NCBI RefSeq assembly: GCF_022808595.1
Contig: NZ_JAKUCN010000001.1
Coordinates: forward strand, 558,001 to 622,000
From: Microvirga solisilvae
Lineage (GTDB): Bacteria; Pseudomonadota; Alphaproteobacteria; Rhizobiales; Beijerinckiaceae
Direction: 5' to 3'
DNA length: 64,000 bases
How positions within the stretch are numbered: the stretch's first letter is position 1; every line of letters begins with the position of its first letter. The notes beneath the pieces are model-generated. The model was not told the origin of the DNA, did no database searches, and saw only the letters and a list, made by a program, of their open reading frames with translations. Positions 41,951-51,748 of the stretch are shown in pieces. The translations under genes and the position numbers were made by a program.

Positions 41951-43047
41951 CTCTCGCCATTAACGATCTCATCGTGAATGCGCTGCCCCTTCCGGTCCTG
42001 ACGATCGGCGACGAGCATAAGATCGTTCATGCCAATGCGGCGGCAGAATCCTTTTTCGAGATGAGCCTGCGCATGATGCAGCGGCAGAAACTCACCGATT
42101 TTCTGCCTTTCGGGTCTCCGGTCATGTCTCTTGTCGAGGATGTCCGCCAAAGAGGGGCCAGCGTAAGCGAACATCGTGTCGACATCGGCAGCCCGCGCTT
42201 AGGCGCAGAGCGTATCGTGGATGTTTTTGCGTCTCCTCTCGGCGACGACAACAATAACGTCGTCGTGATGCTGCAGGAGCGCACCATTGCCGACAAGATG
42301 AACCGTCAACTCACCCACCGCGGTGCGGCCCGATCGATCACTGCCCTCGGAGCTCTGCTCGCTCATGAGATAAAGAACCCGCTCTCGGGCATTCGTGGAG
42401 CCGCGCAGCTGCTAGAGCAATCGGCAGATGAGAATGACAGGCTGCTCACGCGCCTGATCTGCGACGAAACAGATCGGATCGTGAAGCTCGTCGAGCGGAT
42501 GGAACTTTTCGGTGAAGAGCGCCCTGTCGAGCGAGGGCCCGTCAACATCCATGGCGTTCTCGATCACGTGAAGCGCCTCGCGCAATCGGGCTTTGCGCGC
42601 CACATCCGCTTTGCCGAGAATTACGACCCATCTTTGCCGCCGGTCCTCGGCAACAGGGACCAATTGATCCAGGTCATTCTCAACCTCGTCAAGAATGCTG
42701 CGGAGGCCGTTGGGATCGATGCAACCGATGGGGAAATCACCCTGACGACGGCGTTCCGAACCGGTGTGCGGCTACAGGTGCCAGGCTCCCAGGAACGCGT
42801 GAGCCTACCCATCGAGCTGAGCGTCAGCGACAACGGCCCCGGCATTCCGCCGGAGCTCATGAGCGACCTCTTCGATCCTTTCGTGACCACCAAGGTTCAG
42901 GGTAGCGGCCTCGGCCTTGCGCTTGTGGCAAAAATCGTCGGCGATCATGGCGGCATCATCGAGTGCGAGCCTGCGCCGAGGCGCACGACCTTCCGAATTC
43001 TTTTGCCGATGCACCGTGCCAGCCTTGGCAGTGATGTTGATATGTGA
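41947..43047 (+). CDS. ntrB: Nitrogen-regulation sensor kinase NtrB
   Basis: NtrB is the PII-regulated kinase/phosphatase of NtrC. The 366-aa cytoplasmic product has an N-terminal PAS region, the phosphorylation His140 ([15 protein letters not shown]) and C-terminal HATPase boxes ([20 protein letters not shown] and [13 protein letters not shown]). There is no membrane helix, as expected. It overlaps dusB by 4 bp. ntrC begins 11 bp later. Confidence 0.97.
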   Translation: MTLAINDLIVNALPLPVLTIGDEHKIVHANAAAESFFEMSLRMMQRQKLTDFLPFGSPVMSLVEDVRQRGASVSEHRVDIGSPRLGAERIVDVFASPLGDDNNNVVVMLQERTIADKMNRQLTHRGAARSITALGALLAHEIKNPLSGIRGAAQLLEQSADENDRLLTRLICDETDRIVKLVERMELFGEERPVERGPVNIHGVLDHVKRLAQSGFARHIRFAENYDPSLPPVLGNRDQLIQVILNLVKNAAEAVGIDATDGEITLTTAFRTGVRLQVPGSQERVSLPIELSVSDNGPGIPPELMSDLFDPFVTTKVQGSGLGLALVAKIVGDHGGIIECEPAPRRTTFRILLPMHRASLGSDVDM

Positions 43048-43058
43048 GGCTTCAAGAT

Positions 43059-44525
43059 ATGCCCAGCGGACAAATTCTTCTCGCTGATGACGATGCCGCC
43101 ATCAGAACCGTTCTGAACCAGGCTTTGTCGAGAGCCGGCTACGAAGTTCGCTCGACAAGCAACGCGGCGACGCTCTGGCGCTGGGTTGCTCAAGGGGAGG
43201 GCGACATCATCATCACCGACGTGATGATGCCGGACGAGAATGCCTTTGACTTGTTGCCGCGCATCAAGAAGCTCAGGCCGGAGCTTCCGATCATCGTTAT
43301 GAGCGCGCAGAACACGTTCATGACGGCGATCAAGGCATCCGAGCGTGGTGCTTATGAATATCTGCCGAAGCCTTTCGACTTGAAGGAGTTGGTTGCCGTC
43401 GTCGGACGTGCGCTCTCGCGCCCCAGGACGGCAGCTTCAAACACCAACCCGGTCGAGAACGATGATATTCCACTCGTCGGTCGCTCGCATGCGATGCAGG
43501 AGATATATCGAGCCCTGGCTCGCTTGATGCCGACGGACCTCACGGTGATGATCACCGGGGAGTCCGGCACCGGCAAGGAACTCGTCGCCAAGGCGCTACA
43601 CGATTATGGCAAGCGCCGCCAGGGGCCCTTTGTCGCCGTCAACATGGCGGCCATTCCGCGCGAGCTGATCGAATCCGAGCTGTTCGGGCATGAGAAGGGA
43701 GCGTTTACAGGTGCGACCGCCCGCAATACAGGCCGCTTCGAGCAGGCGGAGGGAGGCACGCTCTTTCTCGATGAGATCGGCGATATGCCGATGGAAGCCC
43801 AGACCCGGTTGCTCCGTGTCCTTCAGCAGGGCGAATACACGACAGTCGGCGGGCGTGTGCCGATCAAAACCAATGTCCGCATTGTCGCCGCTACGAACAA
43901 AGACCTGAGGATTCTCATCCAGCAGGGGCTCTTCCGCGAAGACCTCTACTTCCGCCTGAACGTCGTTCCATTGCGGCTGCCACCCTTGCGGGAAAGAGTC
44001 GAGGACATCCCGGACCTCGCTCGCCACTTCTTCACCCTCGTGGAGAAGGAGGGGCTGTCCCGCAAACAGCTTGATGCCGAGGCCATGGACCGCCTCAAGC
44101 GGTATCGCTGGCCGGGCAACGTCCGTGAGTTGGAAAACCTCGTCAGGCGCCTGGCTGCTCTCTATCCCCAGGATACAATCACCGGAGCCATTGTGGATGC
44201 GGAGCTCGACTCCCAACCTTTGCTCTCGCCTCAGCCACCCGGGAAAACAGCCGTTCCACAGGCCCAGCAAGGCTCAGAGGGGCTCTCGGATGCCGTAGAG
44301 CGGCATCTGGCCGAGTATTTCTCGGGCTTCCGGGATAACCTGCCGCCCCCAGGCCTTTACCATCGAATCCTCAGGGAGATCGAAGGCCCCTTGATTGGGG
44401 CGGCCCTCGCCGCCACCCGTGGCAACCAGATCCGGGCGGCCGAGCTTCTCGGCGTGAACCGCAACACCTTGCGTAAGAAGGTCCGGGACCTGGACCTCAT
44501 GGTGGTCAGGACAAATCGCTCTTGA
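43059..44525 (+). CDS. ntrC: Nitrogen-regulation response regulator NtrC
   Basis: Phospho-NtrC activates sigma-54 promoters of nitrogen-assimilation genes. The 488-aa product has a receiver domain (phospho-acceptor Asp54 in [11 protein letters not shown]), the AAA+ sigma-54 interaction domain and a Fis-type HTH. The AAA+ domain has Walker [15 protein letters not shown] and the Walker B LFLDEIGD; the HTH contains [20 protein letters not shown]. An in-frame GTG exists at 43044, but GAGG about 10 bp before the ATG at 43059 supports that start. A hairpin and the ntrY gene follow. Confidence 0.97.
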   Translation: MPSGQILLADDDAAIRTVLNQALSRAGYEVRSTSNAATLWRWVAQGEGDIIITDVMMPDENAFDLLPRIKKLRPELPIIVMSAQNTFMTAIKASERGAYEYLPKPFDLKELVAVVGRALSRPRTAASNTNPVENDDIPLVGRSHAMQEIYRALARLMPTDLTVMITGESGTGKELVAKALHDYGKRRQGPFVAVNMAAIPRELIESELFGHEKGAFTGATARNTGRFEQAEGGTLFLDEIGDMPMEAQTRLLRVLQQGEYTTVGGRVPIKTNVRIVAATNKDLRILIQQGLFREDLYFRLNVVPLRLPPLRERVEDIPDLARHFFTLVEKEGLSRKQLDAEAMDRLKRYRWPGNVRELENLVRRLAALYPQDTITGAIVDAELDSQPLLSPQPPGKTAVPQAQQGSEGLSDAVERHLAEYFSGFRDNLPPPGLYHRILREIEGPLIGAALAATRGNQIRAAELLGVNRNTLRKKVRDLDLMVVRTNRS

Positions 44526-44591
44526 GCGGTCAGCTGTAATAATTTGACCACAGTGTTGTGTTGGTGCATCACCCTGCAACGGGTGCTGGAA

Positions 44592-44620
44592 CGAGAGCGC
44601 CCGCTTTTGGGGGCCTCTCG
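44592..44620 (+). other. Strong hairpin just upstream of ntrY
   Basis: CGAGAG (44592-44597) pairs with CTCTCG (44615-44620), and the inner CGCCC/GGGGGC bases extend the stem. It abuts the proposed TTG start of ntrY at 44623. It lacks a T-tract, so it may limit translation or act as the end of the ntrC transcript. Confidence 0.5.
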
Positions 44621-44622
44621 AC

Positions 44623-46872
44623 TTGACCGACCAGAGCATAAACGAACAGCGCCAATCAGCTGAACCTGGCCAGAGCTGGCTGGTTTGGATCGGCTATGTT
44701 GCTGTGCCTCTGGCTCTTGCCTCAGCGCTGACAACCTTTCTTATCCTTGCGGGTGCGACACCCGTCCTGCCGACCAACGACGTCATGCAGGTGGTGTTCG
44801 CTCTCAACGGCCTGCTGATAGTCCTTCTGCTCGGAATTGTGATCTGGCAGGCCAAGAAGCTCGTCAGGGAGCGCATTGAAGGAGCCGCAGCAGCCGGCCT
44901 TCATGTCAGAATCGTCGGGCTTTTTAGTCTCGTTGCGGGGTTGCCGGCGCTTCTGATCGCTGGTGTTGCTTCCGTCTCGTTCGACCGAAGCCTCGATTCC
45001 AGGCTGACCCGCAGCATCAAGGATTTGATGAGCACCACGGTCGTGATTGCGCATTCCTATCGGGAGATGCAGTGCAGGACCTTGGCTCGCGAAACCCAGC
45101 TGATGGCAGGAGATCTGAACCGCGCCATCGTTATCTACAATGCAGATCGCAAGCTCTTTAACGAATTCATGTCCACGAGGGCTCGCTTCCTAGGGCTTCC
45201 TCTCGCCATGATCCTTGAGCCTGATGGAGCCGTCGTCGAAAAGGTCGAGAGTAAACCGCTCACGGGTTTGCCAGAACTCACCCAGGCCGACCTCGAGGAG
45301 GCGAACAATCAGGACGCCGTCTGCCTTCTTCCAGGATCGGGCAATATCCTGCGCTCCGTTTTGAAACTGGATGCCCATAACGGTCGCATTCTCTACTTGG
45401 CGCGTGAGGTCGATCGCCAGGCAATCGAATTTCCTGCCGTGGCTGAGAATGGCGTAGCCCACTATAATCTTCTCGATCAGGGAAAAGCAGGGCTTCAGTT
45501 CGCCTTCGCCTCCATGTTCATCCTGGTTACCCTCATCGTGCTTTTGTCCGCGATATGGTTCGGACTGAACTTTGCCAACCGCCTCGTTGCTCCCATTCGC
45601 CGCCTGATCCATGCGACCGATCAAGTTGCGACCGGTAATTTCTACGTCCAGGTCCCTGTTAAACGTGGAGAGGGCGATCTCGGCCATCTGGGCGAGACCT
45701 TCAACAAGATGACATCGGAACTGCGTCGCCAGCACGATGGCCTGACGACCGCAAGCGAAGTCATCGACCGCCGTCGTCGCTTTACGGAAGCGGTTCTGGC
45801 AGGTGTGTCTGCGGGCGTCATCGGCATCAACGCACGTGGTGTGATCACGATCGTGAACCCCTCCACGGAGACGCTTCTTCAGGCCTCACGGGAGGAGCTG
45901 ATCGGCCGGCCGATCACGGAAGTTCTCCCGGAGGTCACGAGATTGCTCCTGGAAATGATCCAGGGCCGTCAGCGCCTGATGCAGGAGCAAATTCAAATCT
46001 CCCGAAAGGGGAAGGAACGGACCATCAATGTACGCGTGACGAGCGAACAGGCGCGCAACGACAAGCGGGACCTCGTGATCACGCTCGACGACATTACCGA
46101 TCTCGTCGTCGCCCAGCGCACCTCCGCCTGGGCGGATGTGGCTCGCCGTATCGCGCACGAGATCAAGAACCCTCTGACCCCGATCCAGCTCTCCGCCGAA
46201 CGTATCCGTCGCAAGTACGGCAAGGTTATCACCACCGACCGCGAGGTCTTCGATCAATGCACTGACACCATCGTGCGTCAGGTCGATGATATCAAACGAA
46301 TGGTCGACGAGTTCTCGTCCTTCGCACGCATGCCCAAGCCGACAATCGGCCAGGAGGATCTTGCCGAGACGATCAGGCAGGTGGTGTTCATGATGCGGAT
46401 TGCACACCAGGATATCGAGTTCATCGATCAGTTCCCGTCAACGCCCGTCATCGCGCCCTTCGACCGTCGATTGATCTCCCAGGCGGTCACGAACATCGTC
46501 AAGAATGCGACCGAAGCGATCTCTGCCGTGCCCGAAGATGAACGCGGCACGCCGCAGATCACGGTGACTCTGGACGATACGCATCCGGATTATCTGATCC
46601 TGGCGGTGACCGACAACGGTAAGGGCTTCCCGGTAGAGGGCCGGCAGCGTCTGCTGGAGCCTTATATGACGACCCGCGAAGGCGGCACCGGATTGGGGCT
46701 GCCGATCGTCGCGAAGATCCTAGAAGATCATGGGGGCGGCATGGACCTTGTCGACAATCCCGCCGGGCGGGGCGGGCAGGTCCGCATGTGGATTCCCAAG
46801 AAAAAACAAGTCACAGCTGAAGAGGCATCTGCCGCCTCGACCAGCAATGAAAATCGCAGAGCAAGCCTATGA
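44623..46872 (+). CDS. ntrY: Nitrogen-regulation sensor kinase NtrY
   Basis: NtrY is the membrane sensor partner of NtrX. The 749-aa product has N-terminal membrane helices (residues about 19-42, 55-75 and 92-115). A periplasmic sensor region follows, then another helix at about 290-315, HAMP, PAS, the phosphorylation His in [15 protein letters not shown] and HATPase boxes. The frame begins with TTG (MTDQSINEQRQ); no ATG occurs before about residue 57, which would remove the first helix, so TTG is the best fit. It overlaps ntrX by 4 bp. Confidence 0.93.
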   Translation: MTDQSINEQRQSAEPGQSWLVWIGYVAVPLALASALTTFLILAGATPVLPTNDVMQVVFALNGLLIVLLLGIVIWQAKKLVRERIEGAAAAGLHVRIVGLFSLVAGLPALLIAGVASVSFDRSLDSRLTRSIKDLMSTTVVIAHSYREMQCRTLARETQLMAGDLNRAIVIYNADRKLFNEFMSTRARFLGLPLAMILEPDGAVVEKVESKPLTGLPELTQADLEEANNQDAVCLLPGSGNILRSVLKLDAHNGRILYLAREVDRQAIEFPAVAENGVAHYNLLDQGKAGLQFAFASMFILVTLIVLLSAIWFGLNFANRLVAPIRRLIHATDQVATGNFYVQVPVKRGEGDLGHLGETFNKMTSELRRQHDGLTTASEVIDRRRRFTEAVLAGVSAGVIGINARGVITIVNPSTETLLQASREELIGRPITEVLPEVTRLLLEMIQGRQRLMQEQIQISRKGKERTINVRVTSEQARNDKRDLVITLDDITDLVVAQRTSAWADVARRIAHEIKNPLTPIQLSAERIRRKYGKVITTDREVFDQCTDTIVRQVDDIKRMVDEFSSFARMPKPTIGQEDLAETIRQVVFMMRIAHQDIEFIDQFPSTPVIAPFDRRLISQAVTNIVKNATEAISAVPEDERGTPQITVTLDDTHPDYLILAVTDNGKGFPVEGRQRLLEPYMTTREGGTGLGLPIVAKILEDHGGGMDLVDNPAGRGGQVRMWIPKKKQVTAEEASAASTSNENRRASL

Positions 46873-48239
46873 GCGCTGATATTCTCGTCGTTGACGACGA
46901 AATCGACATCCGTGAGTTGGTTGCCGGCATCCTTGAGGATGAGGGCCACCGTACACGCACGGCCGGAACCTCCGACGAGGCTCTCGCAGCTATCGAAGCG
47001 CGCAGGCCACATCTGGTTTTTCTCGATATCTGGCTGCAAGGGAGTCGTCTGGACGGTCTGCAGGTGCTCGACATCATCAAGTCCCAGCATCCCGACCTGC
47101 CGGTTGTGATGATCTCAGGCCATGGCAACATTGAAACGGCTGTTTCCGCCATCAAGTCGGGAGCATACGACTTCATCGAGAAGCCGTTCAAAGCCGACCG
47201 TCTCGTTCTTGTCGCAGAGCGGGCCCTGGAAGCCTCGCGTCTGAAGCGGGAAGTGCGCGATCTGCGCTCCCGCTCCGTTCAGGCAACCCGCATCGCCGGC
47301 AAGTCCATCGTCGTCAACCAACTACGGCAGGCCGTTGAGCGTGCCGCGCCCACGAATGCGAGAATTCTCATCACGGGAGCGCCTGGGGCTGGCAAGGAGC
47401 TGACGGCCCGCACCATCCATAGCATGTCGACAAGAGCCAACGGGCCTTTCGTCGTGCTGACGGCAGCGACCATCACGCCCGAGAATATGGAGGCTGAGCT
47501 CTTCGGAACCGAAGGCGCTGAAAGTGGAGGGCGTCGTGTCGGTGCTTTGGAAGAAGCGCATGGCGGAACGCTCTATATCGACGAAATCGCCGATATGCCG
47601 CGCGAGACGCAGAACCGGATCCTGCGCGTTCTCGTCGATCAGAATTTCCAGCGCATCGGCGGCACCACCCGCGTTCATGTGGATGTTCGCATCATCTCGT
47701 CATCGAGCCGCGACCTACCATCCGAGATCACGGCAGGGGCTTTCAGGGAGGATCTGTTCCACCGTCTGAGCGTCATCCCGATCCGTGTTCCGTCCTTGGC
47801 TGAGCGTCGCGAGGATGTGCCGGAGCTGATCGAGTTCTTCATGGACCAGATATCCGCTTCAACGGGCCTGCCCAAGCGGCGGATCGCGGAAGATGCCATG
47901 GCCGTCCTTCAGTCTCATGACTGGCCGGGCAATGTCCGTCAGCTTCGTAACAACGTTGAGCGGCTGATGATCTTGAGTTCCGGCGATCCCGATGCGGAGA
48001 TCACAGCGGAGATGTTGCCCTCCGAGATCGGAACGCTTGTTCCGACAACTCCTGGCGGGGCAGGGGGCGAGAAGCTGATGAGCATGCCACTGCGCGAGGC
48101 TCGTGAGATTTTCGAGCGTGAATACTTGCTGGCCCAGATTGCACGCTTCAGCGGCAACATCTCCCGGACGGCTGAATTCATCGGCATGGAGCGCTCAGCG
48201 CTTCATCGTAAGCTGAAGTCGCTGGGGATCGGCGGTTAA
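46869..48239 (+). CDS. ntrX: Nitrogen-regulation response regulator NtrX
   Basis: NtrX is the partner regulator of NtrY, linked in relatives to nitrogen, redox and envelope responses. The 456-aa product has a receiver (Asp53 in VFLDIWLQG), an AAA+ domain with a Walker A altered to GAPGAGKE and a Walker B LYIDEIAD, and a C-terminal Fis-type HTH (NISRTAEFIGMERSALHRKL). The GAFTGA loop needed to engage sigma-54 is replaced by GTEGAESGGRRVGALEE, so it may not activate sigma-54 promoters. It overlaps ntrY by 4 bp. Confidence 0.95.
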   Translation: MSADILVVDDEIDIRELVAGILEDEGHRTRTAGTSDEALAAIEARRPHLVFLDIWLQGSRLDGLQVLDIIKSQHPDLPVVMISGHGNIETAVSAIKSGAYDFIEKPFKADRLVLVAERALEASRLKREVRDLRSRSVQATRIAGKSIVVNQLRQAVERAAPTNARILITGAPGAGKELTARTIHSMSTRANGPFVVLTAATITPENMEAELFGTEGAESGGRRVGALEEAHGGTLYIDEIADMPRETQNRILRVLVDQNFQRIGGTTRVHVDVRIISSSSRDLPSEITAGAFREDLFHRLSVIPIRVPSLAERREDVPELIEFFMDQISASTGLPKRRIAEDAMAVLQSHDWPGNVRQLRNNVERLMILSSGDPDAEITAEMLPSEIGTLVPTTPGGAGGEKLMSMPLREAREIFEREYLLAQIARFSGNISRTAEFIGMERSALHRKLKSLGIGG

Positions 48240-48469
48240 GAGCATTAAAGGTCCTGTGGATGTCATGCTGTGTCGCTATACGGGCGTCGCATACCTCATC
48301 CACGGGAAAATATGCTTCTGAGGGGGTAGAACGCCCGGGACCCTCTTGCCGAATGGGCAACTTCGCCCTGTAATAGGCATGCCGGTCAACGACCGCACGA
48401 TAGCGGACAACCATATACAGGCGGCCCACTAGCCAAGACCGGCGGCGATGGGCTGGCGAGGCAACTTCA

Positions 48470-48724
48470 ATGGCGGGCGATCGCGCGCAGAATCTGCAGG
48501 ACACGTTTCTCAACTACGTCCGTAAGCAGAAGATTCCCCTGACGATATTCCTTGTAAACGGCGTGAAGCTCCAAGGCGTCGTCACTTGGTTCGATAATTT
48601 CTGCGTTCTCCTACGCAGAGATGGCCACTCGCAGCTGGTTTACAAACACGCCATTTCCACCATCATGCCCGGACAGCCTGTCCAATTGTTCGATCAGATC
48701 GACGAGGCTGGCGAAAAGGCCTGA
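48470..48724 (+). CDS. hfq: RNA chaperone Hfq
   Basis: Hfq helps small RNAs pair with mRNAs and influences RNA stability. The 84-aa product has the Sm1 motif region ([37 protein letters not shown]) and the Sm2 [10 protein letters not shown]. The tail is short. It lies in the ntrX-hfq-hflX order and its stop nearly meets the hflX start. The 230-bp gap upstream holds no other gene that I can see and probably contains its promoter. Confidence 0.97.
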   Translation: MAGDRAQNLQDTFLNYVRKQKIPLTIFLVNGVKLQGVVTWFDNFCVLLRRDGHSQLVYKHAISTIMPGQPVQLFDQIDEAGEKA

Positions 48725-48725
48725 G

Positions 48726-50123
48726 GTGACTGAACCACGCACTCCGGGGGAACATCGTCTCGCAGAACTGGCCGAGCCTGAGAAAGAGGTTGCTGCCGGA
48801 ACGCGGACGCTCGTGGTTGGCCCTTACCTGACCCGGAAGCGCCGCCCTGGAGCGAGCGATGGAGAGAGCGAAGCCTCCAATCCTCGCCCTCCCGATGCCC
48901 GTCTCGACGAAGCTTCAGGTCTTGCGCTTGCGATCGATCTGTCGGTCGTGCAGGCCGTGATCGCCCCGCTGTCGTCACCGCGCCCCGCCACTTATATCGG
49001 CAGCGGCAAGGTCGATGAGTTCGCCGCTCTCATCAAGGCCGAGGAAATTGGCTTGGTGGTAATGGATTGCGCTCTCAGCCCTGTACAGCAGCGCAACCTG
49101 GAAAAGGCCTGGGGCGCAAAGGTTATTGATCGGACAGGATTGATCCTCGAAATCTTCGGCAGACGAGCCCGGACGAAGGAGGGCACGCTTCAGGTCGAGC
49201 TGGCCCATCTGTCTTATCAGAAGGGGCGCCTCGTCCGCTCCTGGACCCATCTCGAGCGCCAACGCGGCGGCTTTGGCTTCCTCGGCGGCCCCGGTGAGAC
49301 GCAGATCGAAGCCGACCGCCGCATGATCCAAGAGCGCATGAACCGTATCGAGCGGGATTTGGAGAGCGTCGTCAAAACCCGGTCGCTGCACCGGACGAGC
49401 CGGAGGAGGGTGCCTTACCCGATCGTCGCCCTGGTGGGGTACACGAATGCGGGCAAGTCGACTCTTTTCAACCGCATGACAAAGGCGGAGGTTCTGGCGG
49501 AAAACATGCTCTTCGCCACCCTCGACCCAACAACACGGGCCATTGACCTGCCCCATGGCGAAAAGGCCATCCTATCGGATACGGTCGGTTTCATTTCCGA
49601 TCTGCCGACGATGCTGGTAGCCGCCTTCCGGGCCACGCTCGAAGACGTGGTCGAGGCTGATGTCCTCCTCCATGTCAGGGATGTATCCCACGGGGAGACG
49701 GAGGCTCAGGCAGGCGATGTTGCCGTCGTTCTGCGGGAACTGGGGATTGATCCCGACGATACGAGGCGGATCATTGAAGTCTGGAACAAGGCTGACCTTC
49801 TGTCCCCGGAAGATCGTGAGCGCTTGGCAACAGCCTCTCACCGCACGGGGATCGAGAGGCGCCCGATCCTGATCTCGGCTTTGACCGGGGAGGGTATGCC
49901 GGAACTCCTGGAGACCATCGAGCAGCATCTTGCCATGGGGCGCAAGTCTTACGAGGTCGATGTCGCACCTGAGGACGGGCAAGGCTTGGCATGGCTGCAC
50001 GAGAACACGGAAATCCTTGAGCGCAGGGCTCTCGAGAATGGCCACACCCTGCTCCAAGTGCGCCTCGTTCAGGGTAAGGAACCGCGTTTCCTGAACAGAT
50101 ATCCGAACGCCAGGGCGATCTAG
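48726..50123 (+). CDS. hflX: GTPase HflX
   Basis: HflX is a ribosome-associated GTPase that splits stalled or stressed ribosomes. The 465-aa product has an N-terminal HflX domain (residues about 30-200) with TYIGSGKVDEFAAL and GPGETQIEADRR. The G domain follows: GYTNAGKSTLFN, SDTVGFISDLP and NKADLL. The GTG start at 48726 overlaps the end of hfq by spacing only 1 base, matching close coupling. The open frame upstream overlaps hfq and is discarded. It is convergent with mazG, with 4 bp overlap. Confidence 0.96.
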   Translation: MTEPRTPGEHRLAELAEPEKEVAAGTRTLVVGPYLTRKRRPGASDGESEASNPRPPDARLDEASGLALAIDLSVVQAVIAPLSSPRPATYIGSGKVDEFAALIKAEEIGLVVMDCALSPVQQRNLEKAWGAKVIDRTGLILEIFGRRARTKEGTLQVELAHLSYQKGRLVRSWTHLERQRGGFGFLGGPGETQIEADRRMIQERMNRIERDLESVVKTRSLHRTSRRRVPYPIVALVGYTNAGKSTLFNRMTKAEVLAENMLFATLDPTTRAIDLPHGEKAILSDTVGFISDLPTMLVAAFRATLEDVVEADVLLHVRDVSHGETEAQAGDVAVVLRELGIDPDDTRRIIEVWNKADLLSPEDRERLATASHRTGIERRPILISALTGEGMPELLETIEQHLAMGRKSYEVDVAPEDGQGLAWLHENTEILERRALENGHTLLQVRLVQGKEPRFLNRYPNARAI

Positions 50124-50953
50124 GCTTTTCGCTCGCTGAGCTTGGCCTGAACCCAGAGTTCTTCCATTTCCTCGAGAGAGGCATCGTTCAGGTTGCGCCC
50201 TTGGGCTTTCAACCCTGCCTCTACAGATCCAAAGCGACGCTCGAACTTCGCATTCGTTCGCCTCAAGGCCTTTTCAGGATCGATGCCGAAGTGGCGTGCG
50301 AGATTTGTCACCGAGAATAGAAGATCGCCGATCTCATCCTCTATATGCGCTCGATCTCCACTTAAAGATGCCTCTTTAACCTCTTCCAATTCCTCGTGAA
50401 TCTTGTCAATGACCTGGGCGGCATCGGGCCAGTCGAATCCGACTTTGGCGGCTTTCGTTGTGAGCTTCTGGGCACGAGTCAAGGCGGGCAGGGCCGTTGG
50501 AATCCCGCCGAGAAATCCCGCCTCATGAGGCTCCGGCGGCAGGCCCATCTGCTCGCGAGCTTGACGCCGCTCGGCTTTTTCCTCGCGTTTGATGTCATCC
50601 CACAGCGCTTTTACCTGCTCCGGCGCCAAGTTCTTGGCCTCGCCGAACACATGGGGATGGCGGCGAACAAGCTTCTGCGTGATGGCCTCAACGACATCCG
50701 GAAATGCGAAAATACCTTGTTCTTCAGCCATCCGGGCGTGAAAGACCACTTGAAGCAGCAAGTCGCCTAGCTCGTCCCGCAAATCGGCCAGATCGCCACG
50801 TTCGATGGCATCCACGACCTCATAGGCTTCCTCAAGAGTGTAGGGCGCAATGGATGCGAAATCCTGCTCCAGATCCCAAGGACAGCCGGTTTGAGGGGTG
50901 CGCAGGGCCGCCATGATCTCTAGGAGACGGGCGATATCAGAAGAAGGCTTCAT
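50120..50953 (-). CDS. mazG: Nucleoside triphosphate pyrophosphohydrolase MazG
   Basis: MazG hydrolyses NTPs, including non-canonical ones, to NMPs and pyrophosphate. The 277-aa product has two MazG-type four-helix regions: the first with GCPWDLEQDFASIAPYTLEEA and DELGDLLLQVVFHA, and the second with KIHEELEEVKEA and IEDEIGDLLFSV. These EExxE/ExxD motifs bind metal. The start at 50953 (MKPSSDIARLLEIM) fits the family. It is divergent from the GAF gene and convergent with hflX. Confidence 0.96.
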   Translation of the reverse strand: MKPSSDIARLLEIMAALRTPQTGCPWDLEQDFASIAPYTLEEAYEVVDAIERGDLADLRDELGDLLLQVVFHARMAEEQGIFAFPDVVEAITQKLVRRHPHVFGEAKNLAPEQVKALWDDIKREEKAERRQAREQMGLPPEPHEAGFLGGIPTALPALTRAQKLTTKAAKVGFDWPDAAQVIDKIHEELEEVKEASLSGDRAHIEDEIGDLLFSVTNLARHFGIDPEKALRRTNAKFERRFGSVEAGLKAQGRNLNDASLEEMEELWVQAKLSERKA

Positions 50954-51056
50954 CCAAGGTTTCCTCTCGCAAATGCGCTTCATAGCCCGATTCCAGTGGG
51001 GAATCAGAGTAAAAGATGATCAAGATGCTTAGGCGTTTCACCCGCAAGGATATCAA

Positions 51057-51545
51057 ATGACGGACGTGCTTCACCTCGCTCTCAACGTGCAAAATGCCTG
51101 GGCCTTGCCTGATCAGCCGACGGCTATTCTCGAAGCGGCAGGAGAGGCATTTTCGAAAGCTGTCGGGTATCGCCTTTACACCGTGACGCGAAACCTCGCA
51201 GGCGGGCGCGAGGTCGAACGGATCTATTCCACTAATCCGGACGTCTATCCGGTTGGCGGCCGCAAGCCCGTCCTGCCAGACGCATTCACTCAACAGGTGC
51301 GGAAAGAGATGAAACCGTTCCTGGCCAAAACGCCAGCCGGCTTCATTCCGTTTTTCCCTGACCATGAAACCATCACGGGCCTCGGCCTAGGTTGCGTGAT
51401 GAACCTGCCGATCATCTTTGGCGGTACGGTTCTCGGCACAGTCAATCTGCTCGACCGCGAAGGCGCTTATGACGAGCGACATGTCGATCCGGCAATGGCC
51501 ATCGCGAGACAGATCCTTCCGGTGCTCATGGAAACGGATTCATAG
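51057..51545 (+). CDS. Single GAF-domain protein
   Basis: The 162-aa product contains the GAF-like block NLPIIFGGTVLGTVNLLDREG and a second conserved part FSKAVGYRLYTVTRN. No kinase or output domain is attached. Small GAF proteins can bind ligands or act as redox sensors. The gene stands alone, divergent from mazG; the 200 bp after it contain only an inverted repeat. Confidence 0.82.
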   Translation: MTDVLHLALNVQNAWALPDQPTAILEAAGEAFSKAVGYRLYTVTRNLAGGREVERIYSTNPDVYPVGGRKPVLPDAFTQQVRKEMKPFLAKTPAGFIPFFPDHETITGLGLGCVMNLPIIFGGTVLGTVNLLDREGAYDERHVDPAMAIARQILPVLMETDS

Positions 51546-51647
51546 GCAGGGGAGACTGAACTTCGGCCTCCTCATTCCTATATATCAATTTCGCATAAGA
51601 TATATTATGGAACCTAAATAGATGGGGCCATAGAATAACTTAGCCGA

Positions 51648-51741
51648 AGCCCACCAAGGATGGCATGACATAGCATTTCATCGATGCCCCCTGCTCGATG
51701 CACAATGCCCCAGCCCATCTGTCTTCTCATCTTGGTGGGCT
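51648..51741. repeat. Inverted repeat between the GAF gene and ilvA
   Basis: AGCCCACCAAGGATG (51648-51662) pairs with CATCTTGGTGGGCT (51728-51741) with one bulged base. The arms are about 65 bp apart. It lies just past the ilvA stop and could form part of its terminator. Confidence 0.65.
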
Positions 51742-51748
51742 AAGAGCA

